From positions 3,692,978-3,756,977 of the forward strand of contig CM067070.1 of assembly GCA_033980235.1 (NCBI GenBank): 64,000 bases of DNA, read 5' to 3'. Positions 46,630 through 54,561 of this stretch are shown piece by piece. Positions within the stretch are counted from its first letter, which is position 1, and the number at the start of each line of letters is the position of its first letter. Position numbers and translations under genes: made by a program. Origin of the DNA: Diadema setosum. Lineage: Eukaryota > Echinodermata > Echinoidea > Diadematoida > Diadematidae. The notes below the pieces were generated by a model, which searched no databases, had not been told where the DNA came from, and was given only the letters and a program-made list of their open reading frames with translations.

Positions 46630-47661
46630 GAAGGCTTTGTTTGCAAAAACCGATAAGTCCATTTTTTGAAGATTTTGAAGTACGATCTCTGTCATAAAGT
46701 ACAAAATAATACCTTTTAAATGATCTATTGGTCACTACATATAAAGGTATATTTTTGAAGTTATGGTCAAAAGAAGCAAACAATTTCTTATTATTCTCTT
46801 CATTTTTCTTGACCTTTAATCGCAAATATCTCCATTTGGCAAATATGGACTTATCGGTTTTTGCAAACAAACTCTTCATATATATATATATGTGACCCTG
46901 CACCTCAAAACAAACAAAAAGTCGCCAGAAATGAATTTTTAGTTAAGACCATATTCTGAAAGAGCAGACTCTAACCTTCAAAATGATGTATAACTCAAAT
47001 CAAATGGACTCTCCTAACCTATCTAAATATTGGAGAGAAAGCACAAACTCAGGAAAAGAGTGAACTGAGAAAAGAGGCTCTGAAGTACAGTGTCTATTCA
47101 AGCGCTTAATCTTTACCAAACCGTCCTGGCTGTGCGATGAATGGGACAAAAAACAGGAAGTAAACCACCAGAGTAACAACAATGAAGGGATTATCAGATC
47201 AAACTGAAATTAAGCATGCCTCATTAACACATTCTGTCCATAATTAATGCCAACTTTCAAAGCAGTAGCACTATCCTTTTAAAAGTTATTAGAGTTGAAA
47301 GCGAAGAGTGTAGACAAGGTTTTTCAGAAATGAAAGAGGGATTGTAAAGACACACCTAATCACACTGTTCTACCAAAAATGTTCGAGATAAACTGCTAAA
47401 AAAGCACACTTTCCTGCCCGTTTTATGATACCAAATTTTAGCATAATGTAAAAGAGGACCTGCTCTTTCAGAAAATATGAAAAAGTCAAGTTAAGCTAGG
47501 TTGACCCATTTCACTTATTTTCAGTCCTCACGCAAAATCAGTGTGTGCGACTTTATGTTCGTTTTGAGGTGCACAGTCACACATATATATATATATATAT
47601 ATACATATTATATACATGTATATATACGGTTGTGTATTGCTGAATTACTTACAAAATGAAT

Positions 47662-47701
<40 letters not shown>

Positions 47702-48126
47702 CAATGTTAACTTTGTTCTACTTTCTTCCTTCATTTGTCATCATCATCATCTTCTTCTTCGTCCTTAGTGACATGCATACCCGAGATTGCCCTTTACCCG
47801 ATATACTCAATGAAAATTATGGTTTCATGATGGCACACACACACACACACAAGGAGAAAACATGAAAAAATGCAGAACATATCTAATTTCGATTTTCTTT
47901 TTTCAACAAGAGAGTACCACACATTATCACTACGTACGGCGCACAGCACGCTGTAGTCAATTGTAAAGAGCGTCTGCCTTATATAATCTAGTTGTGTGTG
48001 CTCTTCTACTATACAACAAGACCACTGGCAGTGACTGCATATTCATTTCTTGACAAATGGTTTATGATTACTTTTCGCTGAAAATTTTCATTGGTTTCTT
48101 CGGGGCGTATGCCGATGAAGTCATAC

Positions 48127-48212
<86 letters not shown>

Positions 48213-51063
48213 TATAATATATATTGATTGATTTCACTAGCCGTATCACTAAATAGAAAGAATAAGTGGGGTGGAAAAAAGGCCAACACAACAACAAAAC
48301 AACAACTCCATCTACCCGGTCCATAAGGAGTCGTAAAGGCAACGATACCTTGCACACGAAGACGTCGAAGTAGTGAATCTCCGGGCCTATTCCTAAATGA
48401 AATATCACATCGGTAGGACTCCTCGTCGTTCAGTTCGACCCCGAAGAGGGTCAAGTTTGCTCCAGCCGTGGGATCAATATCCAGTTGGTATCGTCCTTTA
48501 CGGTGGGACATTTGACAAGGTACGTCGTCGTCGTTGCAAATCCAAGAAAGCACTGGCTCATTGCTGAACTCCTCGCTTCGTCGCATCGTCACTTGATATA
48601 GAACATACTGGGTGGTAGGCTGTCCAAAAGGAGAGAACCAGAAGGGCAGCACAGCATCAGTGCCGCTGACAGCACAAATATCTTCTTCCCAACCAGTACA
48701 GGAACTATTAACGGACGTTGACCAGAGAAAGCCTGCAAAACAAATGATAAGTTATGATAAGACAAAGTACTGCAGATCTGCTAACCCTCCTCTCTCAACA
48801 ATGGTCGAACATATTAGACAGAGGAAATGAAATTCGACTGATTGCGCTGGACATTAAGGGAACTTTTGACAAAGTCTGGCACAACGGCCTCTGTTCCAAG
48901 CTGGAAGGGAAGGGTATCAGAGGAAAACTGCTCAGCTGGATTGAAAGCTACCTGTCAGATAGATCAATAAAGGTTGTCTTGTCAGGCCAGTCATCCACAA
49001 CTACATCCATCAATGCTTCAGTACCACAGGGATCAGTTCTGGGTCCCCTGCTGTTCTCAGTCTTAATTGACGACCTGGGTGATCTCTGTGAGAATGCCCT
49101 ATATCTTTATGCTGATGACTCCACCCTGTTCTGTGAAATTAGATCATCAGGAGAAGCGGAGCCAGTTAATGCAAGCCTAAACAAAGACCTGGAAAACATG
49201 AAGCAATGGGCTTATAAATGGAGGGTGTCTTTTGAGCCAGCCAAGTGCAAAGCTCTAACAATGTCAAGAAAGAGACAACCATCGAGGGTAGACTTGCACT
49301 TTGGAAACACAAAAATCACCGAGGTAGACGAACTGGAGATACTGGGCATCACGGTGGACAAGAAGCTCACCTGGAATAAGCACATCAAGAACATTTCGTC
49401 CAGAGCTGGACAGAGACTTGGTACTCTTAGGAGTGTAGCATCTAAACTGGATGCCCCTGTGAGAGCCACAGTGTACAAGGCCCAGATAAGAAGTATCATG
49501 GAATACGCCTCTCTTTGCTGGCTGAATGCATCTCCTACAGTACTTCAACCACTTGATCGTATACAGATTGAAGAAAGCCCTACTCATAATTGGAATAAAT
49601 GAGGACGAGACACGCTCCAACTTCAATATTCCTTCGCTTTACCATAAACGTCAAGTTGCAGCTGCAGTTGCCCTGTACAAAATGCAGACAGGCCTCTGCC
49701 CTCAAGACCTGAAAAGCTGGTTCCCCCACCTTATACAACGAGAAGAACAACTCGCTCTAGTGTGTCAACTCCGAGACATGCTCTCGCGGAACCCAAGTCC
49801 AGAACACACTCAACTGGCAGGAGTTTTGCACACACTGCAGTCAGAGTCTGGAACAGCTTACCAGAAGACATTGTAGCCATGATTAGTGACAGAGGGTCCC
49901 AGTCATTCAAGAGTCGCGTCCGCAACCACCGTCTGCAGATTGTATAGTATATTATTTATTAGGCCCCACTTTTTTGTTTTTGTCATTATTCTTTTCTTAA
50001 GCTGCTGTGAACCCTTGATTAGGCCATGAGGTTGTTATGTATAGTGCACAGCATTGTATGCATGATCTTGATACTTATAGTGTCACGCCTTGTGGACTAT
50101 TGTTCACAATAGCATGCTATATACAAAAAAAAAAATCGTGCAATGGATTTAAAACCACGGAAGAGTTGTGTGTCCACGAACACCGATTATGACTGAAAAT
50201 CTCTAGGATCACAGTATCTTATAGTTGTTGTTTTTTTCATACATCCACTGCCACTATGTAATGAAAAACAATTGAGAAATATAAATGTGCATTCATATGC
50301 GAATCTGTTTAGCTCTCTCGTGGTATCTGCTTTCCCCTTGGTATACTGCCACAGAACGTAATGTGCATTCATATGCGAATCTGTTTAGCTCTCTCGTGGT
50401 ATCTGCTTTCCCCTTGGTATACTGCCACAGAACGTTGTAAGATTCCAACTCGCACATGTTTTCGCGTGTAACAGCATCTCGATGTAGAATAATCTTAACG
50501 TGCATGCTGATCTTTACAGTCTATAAGCTCTAGCAAATACGAGCATTACTTCAAACACTATGGTGGCTACTGGCATTATTTAACGTCTGGCTATTGTAAC
50601 CCCGGCACCTTCATCTTTTCTATCTTTTTAACTGCAATTATCTTTTCATTCATTTCTGGTAGAGTATGATTATAATTTGATAAAGCATTAGCGACAGAAA
50701 TGAAATTATTTATTTGTTATTACATCACAAAAAAATAAAGTGTTCTGCTACATTGAAGTTGATAATTAAAATATCGATGCTGTATAAAAAAAGAAAATTC
50801 CTACGAACTCTTCTTTCCTGAACCCTTTCAACATATGATTTAGATTGCAATACATAAAAGACGTTATAAAGTACAATATGAAACAAACTAAAGGTTGTTC
50901 GCCCCAGAATATAATTATTTTGAATTGAAGTTGCATACTGAGATTTGTACAGAAAGACATAAAAAAAAATACGTGGTAAAGGGTTTTTGCAAATATTTGA
51001 GGTAATTGATGTATACTTACTTAAAAGTAAGACATAAAATGTCACGTATTTACGGTCAGGCAT
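29826..51063 (-). CDS. IgR-A: Ig-Ig-FN3 type-I membrane receptor gene (multi-exon)
   Basis: Gene-level entry. Exons in order: 51063-51021 (signal), 48732-48349 (V-type Ig), 44883-44554 (Ig), 42865-42725 and 34247-34053 (split FN3), 32555-32453 (transmembrane), 32138-32087, 31833-31727 and 29924-29826 (tail, stop TAG 29828-29826). All junctions from the signal exon to the transmembrane exon are phase 1 and close in frame, about 398 residues. The last three exons form a second self-consistent chain (0 to 1, 1 to 0, 0 to stop). The join between the transmembrane exon (ends phase 2) and 32138-32087 (open in phase 0) does not close, so a small exon is missing or an alternative splice is used. Confidence 0.75.
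30056..30136 (+). repeat. CA microsatellite
   Basis: ACAC runs with minor interruptions, in the last IgR-A intron. Confidence 0.9.
31727..31833 (-). CDS. IgR-A cytoplasmic tail exon
   Basis: Excellent acceptor GTTTTCCCCTTCCAG and donor CGAG|GTAACA. 107 nt, phase 1 to 0, encoding a polar, Ser-rich segment including KRFSLHDLVES and SDRRWSNFPE. KRFS resembles a basophilic kinase site. No known domain. Confidence 0.7.
32087..32138 (-). CDS. IgR-A cytoplasmic tail exon (52 nt)
   Basis: Strong acceptor TTTTGTTTTCCAG and donor AAAG|GTATGC. Phase 0 reads IFKEFTVQRLLSINDPK and delivers phase 1 to the next exon. If entered in phase 2, as the transmembrane exon supplies, it reads FLKSLQCKDSCQ and then stops TAA, giving a short tail without tyrosine motifs. 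The frame can also be extended upstream through the acceptor as a hydrophobic stretch, so the 5' boundary is not certain. Confidence 0.55.
32453..32555 (-). CDS. IgR-A transmembrane exon
   Basis: Acceptor ATATTAAAG (weak tract) and donor CGGAG|GTATCT. In phase 1 it encodes WIRKC followed by a strongly hydrophobic Val/Ile-rich helix (VIGIIVVVVLTVVVIVVAV) and STVVRR. The Arg-Arg marks the start of the cytoplasmic side. The exon leaves phase 2. Confidence 0.75.
33016..33221. repeat. 206-bp near-perfect palindrome (foldback element)
   Basis: The left arm from AAAGATAAGTAACAAAAC to about 33118 is nearly the exact reverse complement of the right arm ending GTTTTGTTACTTATCTTT, with almost no spacer. 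The centre contains GAAAGGGCGGCGAGACGC and its inverse. It lies in the intron between IgR-A exons 34053 and 32555. Confidence 0.9.
34053..34247 (-). CDS. IgR-A FN3 domain, C-terminal half
   Basis: Acceptor CTTAATTTGACAG and donor AATA|GTGAGTTC. 195 nt, phase 1 to 1. It has the hallmark FN3 E-F region YQVLDLEPSTRYSVRLSC (L-x-P-x-T-x-Y). Cysteines in SCRYECGES may form an extra disulfide. The N-terminal half is in exon 42865-42725, nearly 8.5 kb upstream in the transcript. Confidence 0.8.
35970..36520 (+). repeat. Low-complexity tracts inside the nested block
   Basis: TTTC repeats near 35984-36005, poly-C at 36172-36184, poly-A at about 36269-36291 and a TA run near 36487-36506. No gene seen between 35290 and 36790. 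Confidence 0.7.
37054..37460 (+). repeat. Tandem duplication of a TIR end (about 209 bp, two copies)
   Basis: Two copies of a block beginning AAGCCCCAGTCACATAATG (37054 and 37263) and running through GTTACGTCC, TTGCCGTCACCAG and TTACGAATTGG. Confidence 0.8.
37793..38399 (-). mobile_element. R1 TIR element copy 7 (reverse, with ATT expansion)
   Basis: TGTGACCGTGCATCACAAAA at the left and TTGTGGTGCAGGGTCACA at the right. The centre is replaced by ATT/ATC microsatellite (about 37916-38085). The matching position in the duplicated copy near 41345 is empty, consistent with a TA target site. Confidence 0.8.
38742..38892 (+). repeat. ATT/ATC microsatellite
   Basis: An imperfect ATT/ATC run in duplication copy 1, absent from copy 2. 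Confidence 0.85.
38953..39119. mobile_element. Short hAT-like MITE (CAGGGGCGGATCCAG ends)
   Basis: Left CAGGGGCGGATCCAGG, right CTGGATCCGCCACTG. The duplicated copy near 41640 shows the uninterrupted site AAATACTAAATTCG, so AAATAAAT/TAAATTCG flanks are consistent with a diverged 8-bp target duplication. Confidence 0.75.
40189..41253. mobile_element. 1.06-kb TIR element (GTGTCACACCTTTCCGGGCAAG ends)
   Basis: Left AAGGCCGTGTCACACCTTTC, right inverse GAAAGGTGTGACACCTCCTT. TIRs are about 28 bp with two mismatches. An internal copy of TGTCACACCTTTCCGGCC lies at about 40363. Present only in the second copy of the 2.45-kb duplication. The open frames inside have no recognisable domain. Confidence 0.75.
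42725..42865 (-). CDS. IgR-A FN3 domain, N-terminal half
   Basis: Acceptor TTCTCCTAAATATTAG and consensus donor TCTA|GTAAGTAG. 141 nt, phase 1 to 1. It reads HRGAMIDVNFAISKVDTSSM and onward to INCDLKICNVN, which fits FN3 strands A to C, and joins in frame with exon 34247-34053 to make a complete FN3 of about 110 residues. Recognition rests on open frame, splice sites, phase and position more than on strong motif identity. Confidence 0.6.
42942..43318 (+). mobile_element. R1 TIR element copy 8 (5' portion only)
   Basis: GTGACCCTGCATTACAAAAC, then R1 sequence to CAAACTTTCAAGG, where it is truncated. Confidence 0.8.
43669..44102. mobile_element. 434-bp MITE (TTAAAGGTA-AGCCCACATTTG ends)
   Basis: Left TTAAAGGTACTAGCCCACAT, right ATGTGGGCTAATACCTTTAA. 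TIRs of about 28 bp with two to three mismatches. Possibly TTAA-targeting. Non-coding. Confidence 0.75.
44191..44524. mobile_element. 334-bp MITE (GGGAGCTTTAGAT ends)
   Basis: Left GGGAGCTTTAGATTT and GCGCGGACGTT; right AACGTCCGCGCG and AAATCTAAAGCTCCC. It ends 28 bp from the splice donor of the IgR-A exon at 44554. Confidence 0.8.
44554..44883 (-). CDS. IgR-A Ig domain 2 exon
   Basis: Acceptor TTTTAATATGAAG and consensus donor TGCA|GTGAGTATTC. 330 nt, phase 1 to 1. It starts PPRHIEIYDGNG, with B-strand LVVRCIARG, C-strand SIAWYLDD, E-strand SSRLVVSAL and F-strand KLICKATIG. These are classic C2/I-set features of nectin/DSCAM-type Ig domains, with sequons NVT and NIT. The acceptor tract is modest, but the frame and phases agree. 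Confidence 0.85.
45178..45882 (-). mobile_element. R1 TIR element copy 9 (reverse)
   Basis: GTGACCGTGCACCACAAAAC at the left, TTTTGTAATGCAGGGTCAT at the right; essentially full length. Lies in the IgR-A intron between the two Ig exons. Confidence 0.85.
45899..46300. mobile_element. 402-bp inverted-repeat element enclosing an R1 fragment
   Basis: About 70-bp arms: AGTATCTGAATATAAGAACG at the left; TATTCAGATACTT, with CCATGGACTTGGGTCGCTC, at the right. The interior contains an R1 3'-end fragment at 46083-46206. Confidence 0.8.
46083..46206 (-). mobile_element. R1 TIR element copy 10 (end fragment)
   Basis: CCATTTGATTTGAGTTATAC through TTTTGAGGTGCAGGGTCACA. Nested inside the 402-bp inverted-repeat element. 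Confidence 0.8.
46307..46557. mobile_element. 251-bp MITE copy 1 (33-bp TIRs)
   Basis: Left GAAGAGTTTGTTTGCAAAAA and CCGATAAGTCCAT; right is the inverse, ATGGACTTATCGG to AACTCTTC. Flanked by TA dinucleotide tracts. Confidence 0.85.
46556..46627 (+). repeat. TA microsatellite
   Basis: An alternating TA tract between the two 250-bp MITE copies. Confidence 0.95.
46628..46879. mobile_element. 251-bp MITE copy 2 (33-bp TIRs)
   Basis: Near-identical to 46307-46557, same orientation, also bounded by TA tracts. Confidence 0.85.
46891..47581 (+). mobile_element. R1 TIR element copy 11 (full length, 691 bp)
   Basis: TGTGACCCTGCACCTC at the left and GAGGTGCACAGTCACA at the right, inserted in a TA tract. 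Confidence 0.9.
47582..47701 (+). repeat. TA microsatellites
   Basis: TA runs at about 47582-47606 and 47666-47701. Confidence 0.9.
48128..48222 (+). repeat. TA microsatellite
   Basis: A long alternating TA tract 130-220 bp downstream, in transcript sense, of the V-type Ig exon of IgR-A. Confidence 0.95.
48349..48732 (-). CDS. IgR-A V-type Ig domain exon
   Basis: Acceptor ATCATTTGTTTTGCAG and donor CAAG|GTATCG. 384 nt, phase 1 to 1. It begins FLWSTSVNSSCTGWEEDICA, then AVLPFWFSPFGQ, ANLTLFGVELNDEESYRCDI and a basic LLRRLRVQ end. The LTLFGVELNDEESYRC block is the D-E-F region of a V-set fold (DxxxYxC). The usual B-strand Cys is Phe (LPFWF); extra cysteines (WICNDDDVPC) suggest different disulfides. 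It is the membrane-distal domain and so probably the ligand-binding one. Confidence 0.8.
48765..49950 (+). pseudogene. LINE ORF2 remnant (reverse transcriptase C-terminal part)
   Basis: In life it would copy element RNA into DNA at a nicked target. Residue blocks seen: IRLIALDIKGTFDKV (RT motif A region with D), PQGSVLGPL (motif B), YLYADDSTLF (motif C), then LEILGITVDKKLTWNKHI, YKMQTGLCPQDL and WNSLPEDI in three successive frames, ending with a stop at about 49947. The endonuclease and N-terminal RT are absent. Clade assignment beyond CR1/Jockey-like is not possible by eye. Confidence 0.85.
48765..50130 (+). mobile_element. 5'-truncated LINE (CR1/Jockey-like) retrotransposon
   Basis: Only the C-terminal part of ORF2 remains: the RT region with FDKVWH, SVPQGSVLGPLLFSVLIDDL and the catalytic YADDS, followed by the C-terminal WNSLPEDI block. 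A one-base lesion near 49565 and another near 49750 move the frame twice, so it is dead. The 3' end is near an A-rich tract at about 50128. It lies antisense in IgR-A intron 1, starting about 30 bp from the acceptor of the V-type Ig exon. Confidence 0.85.
50285..50435 (+). repeat. 76-bp direct tandem duplication
   Basis: ATGTGCATTCATATGCGAAT to CCACAGAACGT is repeated twice with a 76-bp period, essentially identical. In IgR-A intron 1. Confidence 0.9.
51021..51063 (-). CDS. IgR-A exon 1: signal peptide
   Basis: ATG at 51063-51061. Fourteen codons (MPDRKYVTFYVLLL) plus one base, then a perfect donor A|GTAAGTATAC. Joined to SFLWSTSVNSSC in the next exon it gives a basic N-region and hydrophobic core typical of a signal peptide. 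The start was chosen because it is the only ATG in frame before the donor with this character. Confidence 0.75.
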
Positions 51064-51298
51064 TTTGTGAATCTCGCACGTTCATCGTATGGCAATCATG
51101 AAACTATGGCATAGCCAATATCTTGTGATACAACCACACGTTCCGAAAGCAGCCGTAGACCACAAACAACGAGTGCAGCAATACAGGTTCTTGTACCTGT
51201 ACGATGTAGAACACAATAGAATGCAGTCATTTTCTATATACATATCGAAAAAGTCCAGTAGCTCAACTCTTTCTTATACCGGGTATCACAATAACGTA

Positions 51299-51476
51299 GT
51301 GGCGGATTTAGGGGGGGGGGGGAGCACACGGGGGCCCTTCCCCCTTTATTTTTTTTTTTCTATTTTTTTAACAAAGTAAATCAAAAGAAGAAAATGGGGA
51401 GGGACGCGTGCACCCCCTCCCCTACAATTTTGTAAGGCGCCCCTCCCCTCATACGGAAATCCTGGATCCGCCCCTG
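51299..51476. mobile_element. 178-bp hAT-like MITE with 8-bp target duplication
   Basis: Left GTGGCGGATTTAGGGG, right CCTGGATCCGCCCCTG. Flanked on both sides by ATAACGTA (51291-51298 and 51477-51484), a perfect 8-bp target-site duplication as expected for hAT elements. Ends are related to 38953-39119. Confidence 0.85.
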
Positions 51477-51890
51477 ATAACGTATTCATAGACATCTGTG
51501 ATTTATGATAGACATTTATCATCCGTTCTAGCCCATTTCTCACTCTCTCACTCTCTCTCACTCTCACTCTCTCTCTCTCTTCATTTTCCAACAATCAGCC
51601 AGAGTATGATGTCCTGTTTGTTTCAGTTTCACCATAAGCGGTTATTGTTAAGACACTGGTGTTCGATTTAGATGAATTGGATTTGTAAGTGTAGGTTGTG
51701 TCATAACAAAAAGAAAAAAGTGTAGCGATATATCCAGCTTCATAACCACAGTCTCGTGTTATCAGTGTTAAAGATGTGATGATTTTTTTTTCTTGTTTTG
51801 GGGACAAGTGAAAGAAAAAAAAAATATTTAAGATATCACTTGTGGTGCATATGTGTGGGCCAGTTGTATCACAAAAATCCCCCCATTATA

Positions 51891-52047
51891 TGTGACCCTG
51901 CACCACAAAACCAACAAAAAGTCGCCAGACAAAGATTTTTTAGTTAGGGGCAGATTCTGAAATAACAGATTCTGAGATTTAAAATGATGCATAACTCAAC
52001 TCAAATGGACTCCCCTAACCTATTTAAATACTGGAAAGAAAGCACGT
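51891..52047 (+). mobile_element. R1 TIR element copy 12 (5' portion)
   Basis: TGTGACCCTGCACCACAAAA through CTAACCTATTTAAATACTGG, truncated at about 52047, where a GACAAGGATTGTCG repeat cluster begins. Confidence 0.8.
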
Positions 52048-52140
52048 ATGTTGCGACAAGGATTGTCGCCCCGACAAGGATTGTCGTCTGGCGACAATCT
52101 GTGACGAGGGCTGGCGGCAAGGATTGTCGCCCGCCCTCGA
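52048..52140 (+). repeat. GACAAGGATTGTCG short repeat cluster
   Basis: Three or more copies of GACAAGGATTGTCG or similar, itself partly self-complementary. Confidence 0.6.
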
Positions 52141-52634
52141 AGCACATTTTGCCGGGTAATATCGTTCTTGACATAGTCAATGAAATACCAACACATAACT
52201 TACATGGCTACATCCATGCAAACATGCCATGTAAAAAGTCATGGTGAGGTTTCAAGGAAGTGTGTATGTGTGCGCCCGCATGATAATTTAGTGTCCTTTT
52301 TGTGCGTGTGTGTGCGTGTGCATGTGTGTGTTAGGGTATATGATGGACGAATGTGTTTATTATGTCAGCGTATGTGTTTTGGCTGCGCGTGGGGAGGGAT
52401 ACCTAGTAAGCTGTTGCTGGCATAAACGTTATATTGATTTTATCAGCAGCTTTGACTTTGATGAGTTTGTTTGACGGATTTGTATATGAATTCGGAGTGG
52501 TGCTTGCGTGCGGGCGGATGCTGCTTTTATGCATACGGTCCATTATGTCTTATGTATCAACATTGTGAAGTCGTTTCATCAGGAAGGAAGGTGGTAGCGG
52601 TTCGGATGTGTGTGTGGGGGGGGGGGGTTACATT

Positions 52635-52885
52635 CCGTTATTGCGAAGGTTCGTTATTTTGAAGGCTCTTTAGTCCGAAGGTTCGTTATTCCGAAGGTTC
52701 GTTATTCCAAATTTCATTTTCGGATCAACAAACCTTCGGAATAATGCCACGAACGTTCGGATTAATGAACCCTTTTTCATTTTCGGATTAACGAACCTCT
52801 AGGCATAGGGAATTGTGTGTTTCGGATATGAACCTTCGGAAAAAAACGAACCTTCGGAATAACGAACCTTCGGAATGACGAACAG
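52635..52885. repeat. Inverted cluster of GAAGGTTCGTTATTC motifs
   Basis: Several direct copies of CGAAGGTTCGTTATTCCG at 52645-52712 and inverse copies (CGGAATAACGAACCTTCGGA) at about 52728-52880, forming a large foldback. Confidence 0.75.
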
Positions 52886-53653
52886 CACCCGTGTGTGTGT
52901 ATGTGTGTGTAGGTGTGTGTATGTATGTGGGTTGGTCAATGTGAGTGTGGGATGATTTAGGTTTTCGTTAATCGGGGGTTGGTGGGTTCGGGATTTGATT
53001 TGAAGAAGGATAGTTATAAATGGTATGACAGATTTCGGTAGGATGTGTTGAAGTGAGATTATATGTAGTATAAATTGACAAATGAATTTGTTTTTCATTC
53101 GAATTGCCATTTGTAACGTTTTTGTTCATGTTACACCCAGAATGGGTCGATTTATGAATGATTTGAATGAAATCAATTAATATCAAGGGAAAAAAATCGA
53201 TGAGGTGGTTTATTTGCATTATGAGGATTTGAGTGTTTGTTGGTGTTTGCTTAGAATACGTATGTATTGGCGGTGTGCATATGACAAAGAATAGTGGTAT
53301 GGAAGAATATGACTACAGTGAAAAAATGAACAAAGGCAGATAACATTTAGGGAGGGTACCTCCCTCGTATGCCTTTTCTCTCGGTCTCTCTCTCTCCTAG
53401 CCCGCCTCACCGCTGAAATTGACACACCCATACTATTTTGAAATCAACACAACTGCTGTGAACTCTATAAATACGTGCTCATACACGTTGAAGGTATTCT
53501 CATTGCCACAGTAGTGCCTGCTGCTCAAAAAAGTTTGTTCGCACAAACATACATCAAAACACAAACACAAACAGACACACGTATAAACAAACCACTACCA
53601 CTATACAACCACCACACATGCACAGTTTCTACATATTGTATTATTATACTCCA

Positions 53654-53659
53654 AACACA

Positions 53660-53700
<41 letters not shown>
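53654..53700 (+). repeat. CA microsatellite
   Basis: Uninterrupted ACAC tract. Confidence 0.95.
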
Positions 53701-53704
<4 letters not shown>

Positions 53705-53814
53705 CTACACGGAAACTCATACACAAGTCACTTATTGTACGCACCTACAAATCATACATTGTGCACAGCACATACCATGCAGCTCCCAACAAACTGTTAG
53801 GCAAAAAAAAAAAA

Positions 53815-54496
53815 ATGTTGCATTGGCGTAACATGAGATTTTCAAATAGGGTCGGTCGGGCGGATTTTTTTTTTTTTTTTTTTTTTTTTTTGCTACCTGC
53901 ATTTTACGTGTAAAACTCGTGCTCAGCTCAGTAAACAGTTTCAGCTGCTGCACCGAATGTGCTGTGTTCATCTATTCTACAAATCATTTATGAGGCCGAT
54001 ATTACTGGAATTATACCCCTTCACAGAATTTAAAGATGTTGAAATCCCTATCCTGAATGTTTTCACTTCATATTTTACAATTTTGACTTAGATAAGATAG
54101 ATGCAAATTGACCCATATGTACGATCTTTTCATCGCACACGACGAGCTCTATAACAGTCCCACATATACAGATTCGTGTAAGTTCTCCACACAAGAAACC
54201 TATGGCAAAACTGTGCACAATACATCGCAGTCTGAATGCTACGTATACACTGAATAAGTCTTGTTAGAGTACGTGTCCGTGTTGGAAACAGATGACGTAC
54301 TGATCAAGGAAGGCTTATGCGAGGCGCTAGATCTCTCCCTCGTACATCCGATATCCCCAGAGCCGTTTCCACTTCCGGGTTTTTGCGATCGCGATCGCAA
54401 TCAACAAGATATTTGATATCGATAGCAAAAAAATAATAAAAAAAACATGGGGTCGGCGGAATTTTTAGGGTCGGGCGGGTTACGCCAATGCAACAT
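53815..54496. mobile_element. 682-bp TIR element (ATGTTGCATTGGCGTAAC ends)
   Basis: Left ATGTTGCATTGGCGTAAC followed by GGGTCGGTCGGGCGG; right is the inverse GTTACGCCAATGCAACAT preceded by GGGTCGGGCGG. Flanked by A- and T-runs. Non-coding. Confidence 0.75.
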
Positions 54497-54561
54497 TTTT
54501 TTTTTTTTTTTTTTTGGCCTTACGGAGAACCGTGATGTCCCTTGGTGAAACAAGGGTGGGG

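Noticed and set aside
46291..46903. Open frames with IYIYIY runs on both strands
   Set aside because: Translation of TA microsatellites joined to MITE sequence; not coding.
48009..48408. Open frames rich in Tyr/Ile downstream of the V-type Ig exon
   Set aside because: Read-through of the TA tract past a valid splice donor.
49212..49626. Minus-strand open frames across the LINE
   Set aside because: Antisense shadows of the reverse-transcriptase frame.
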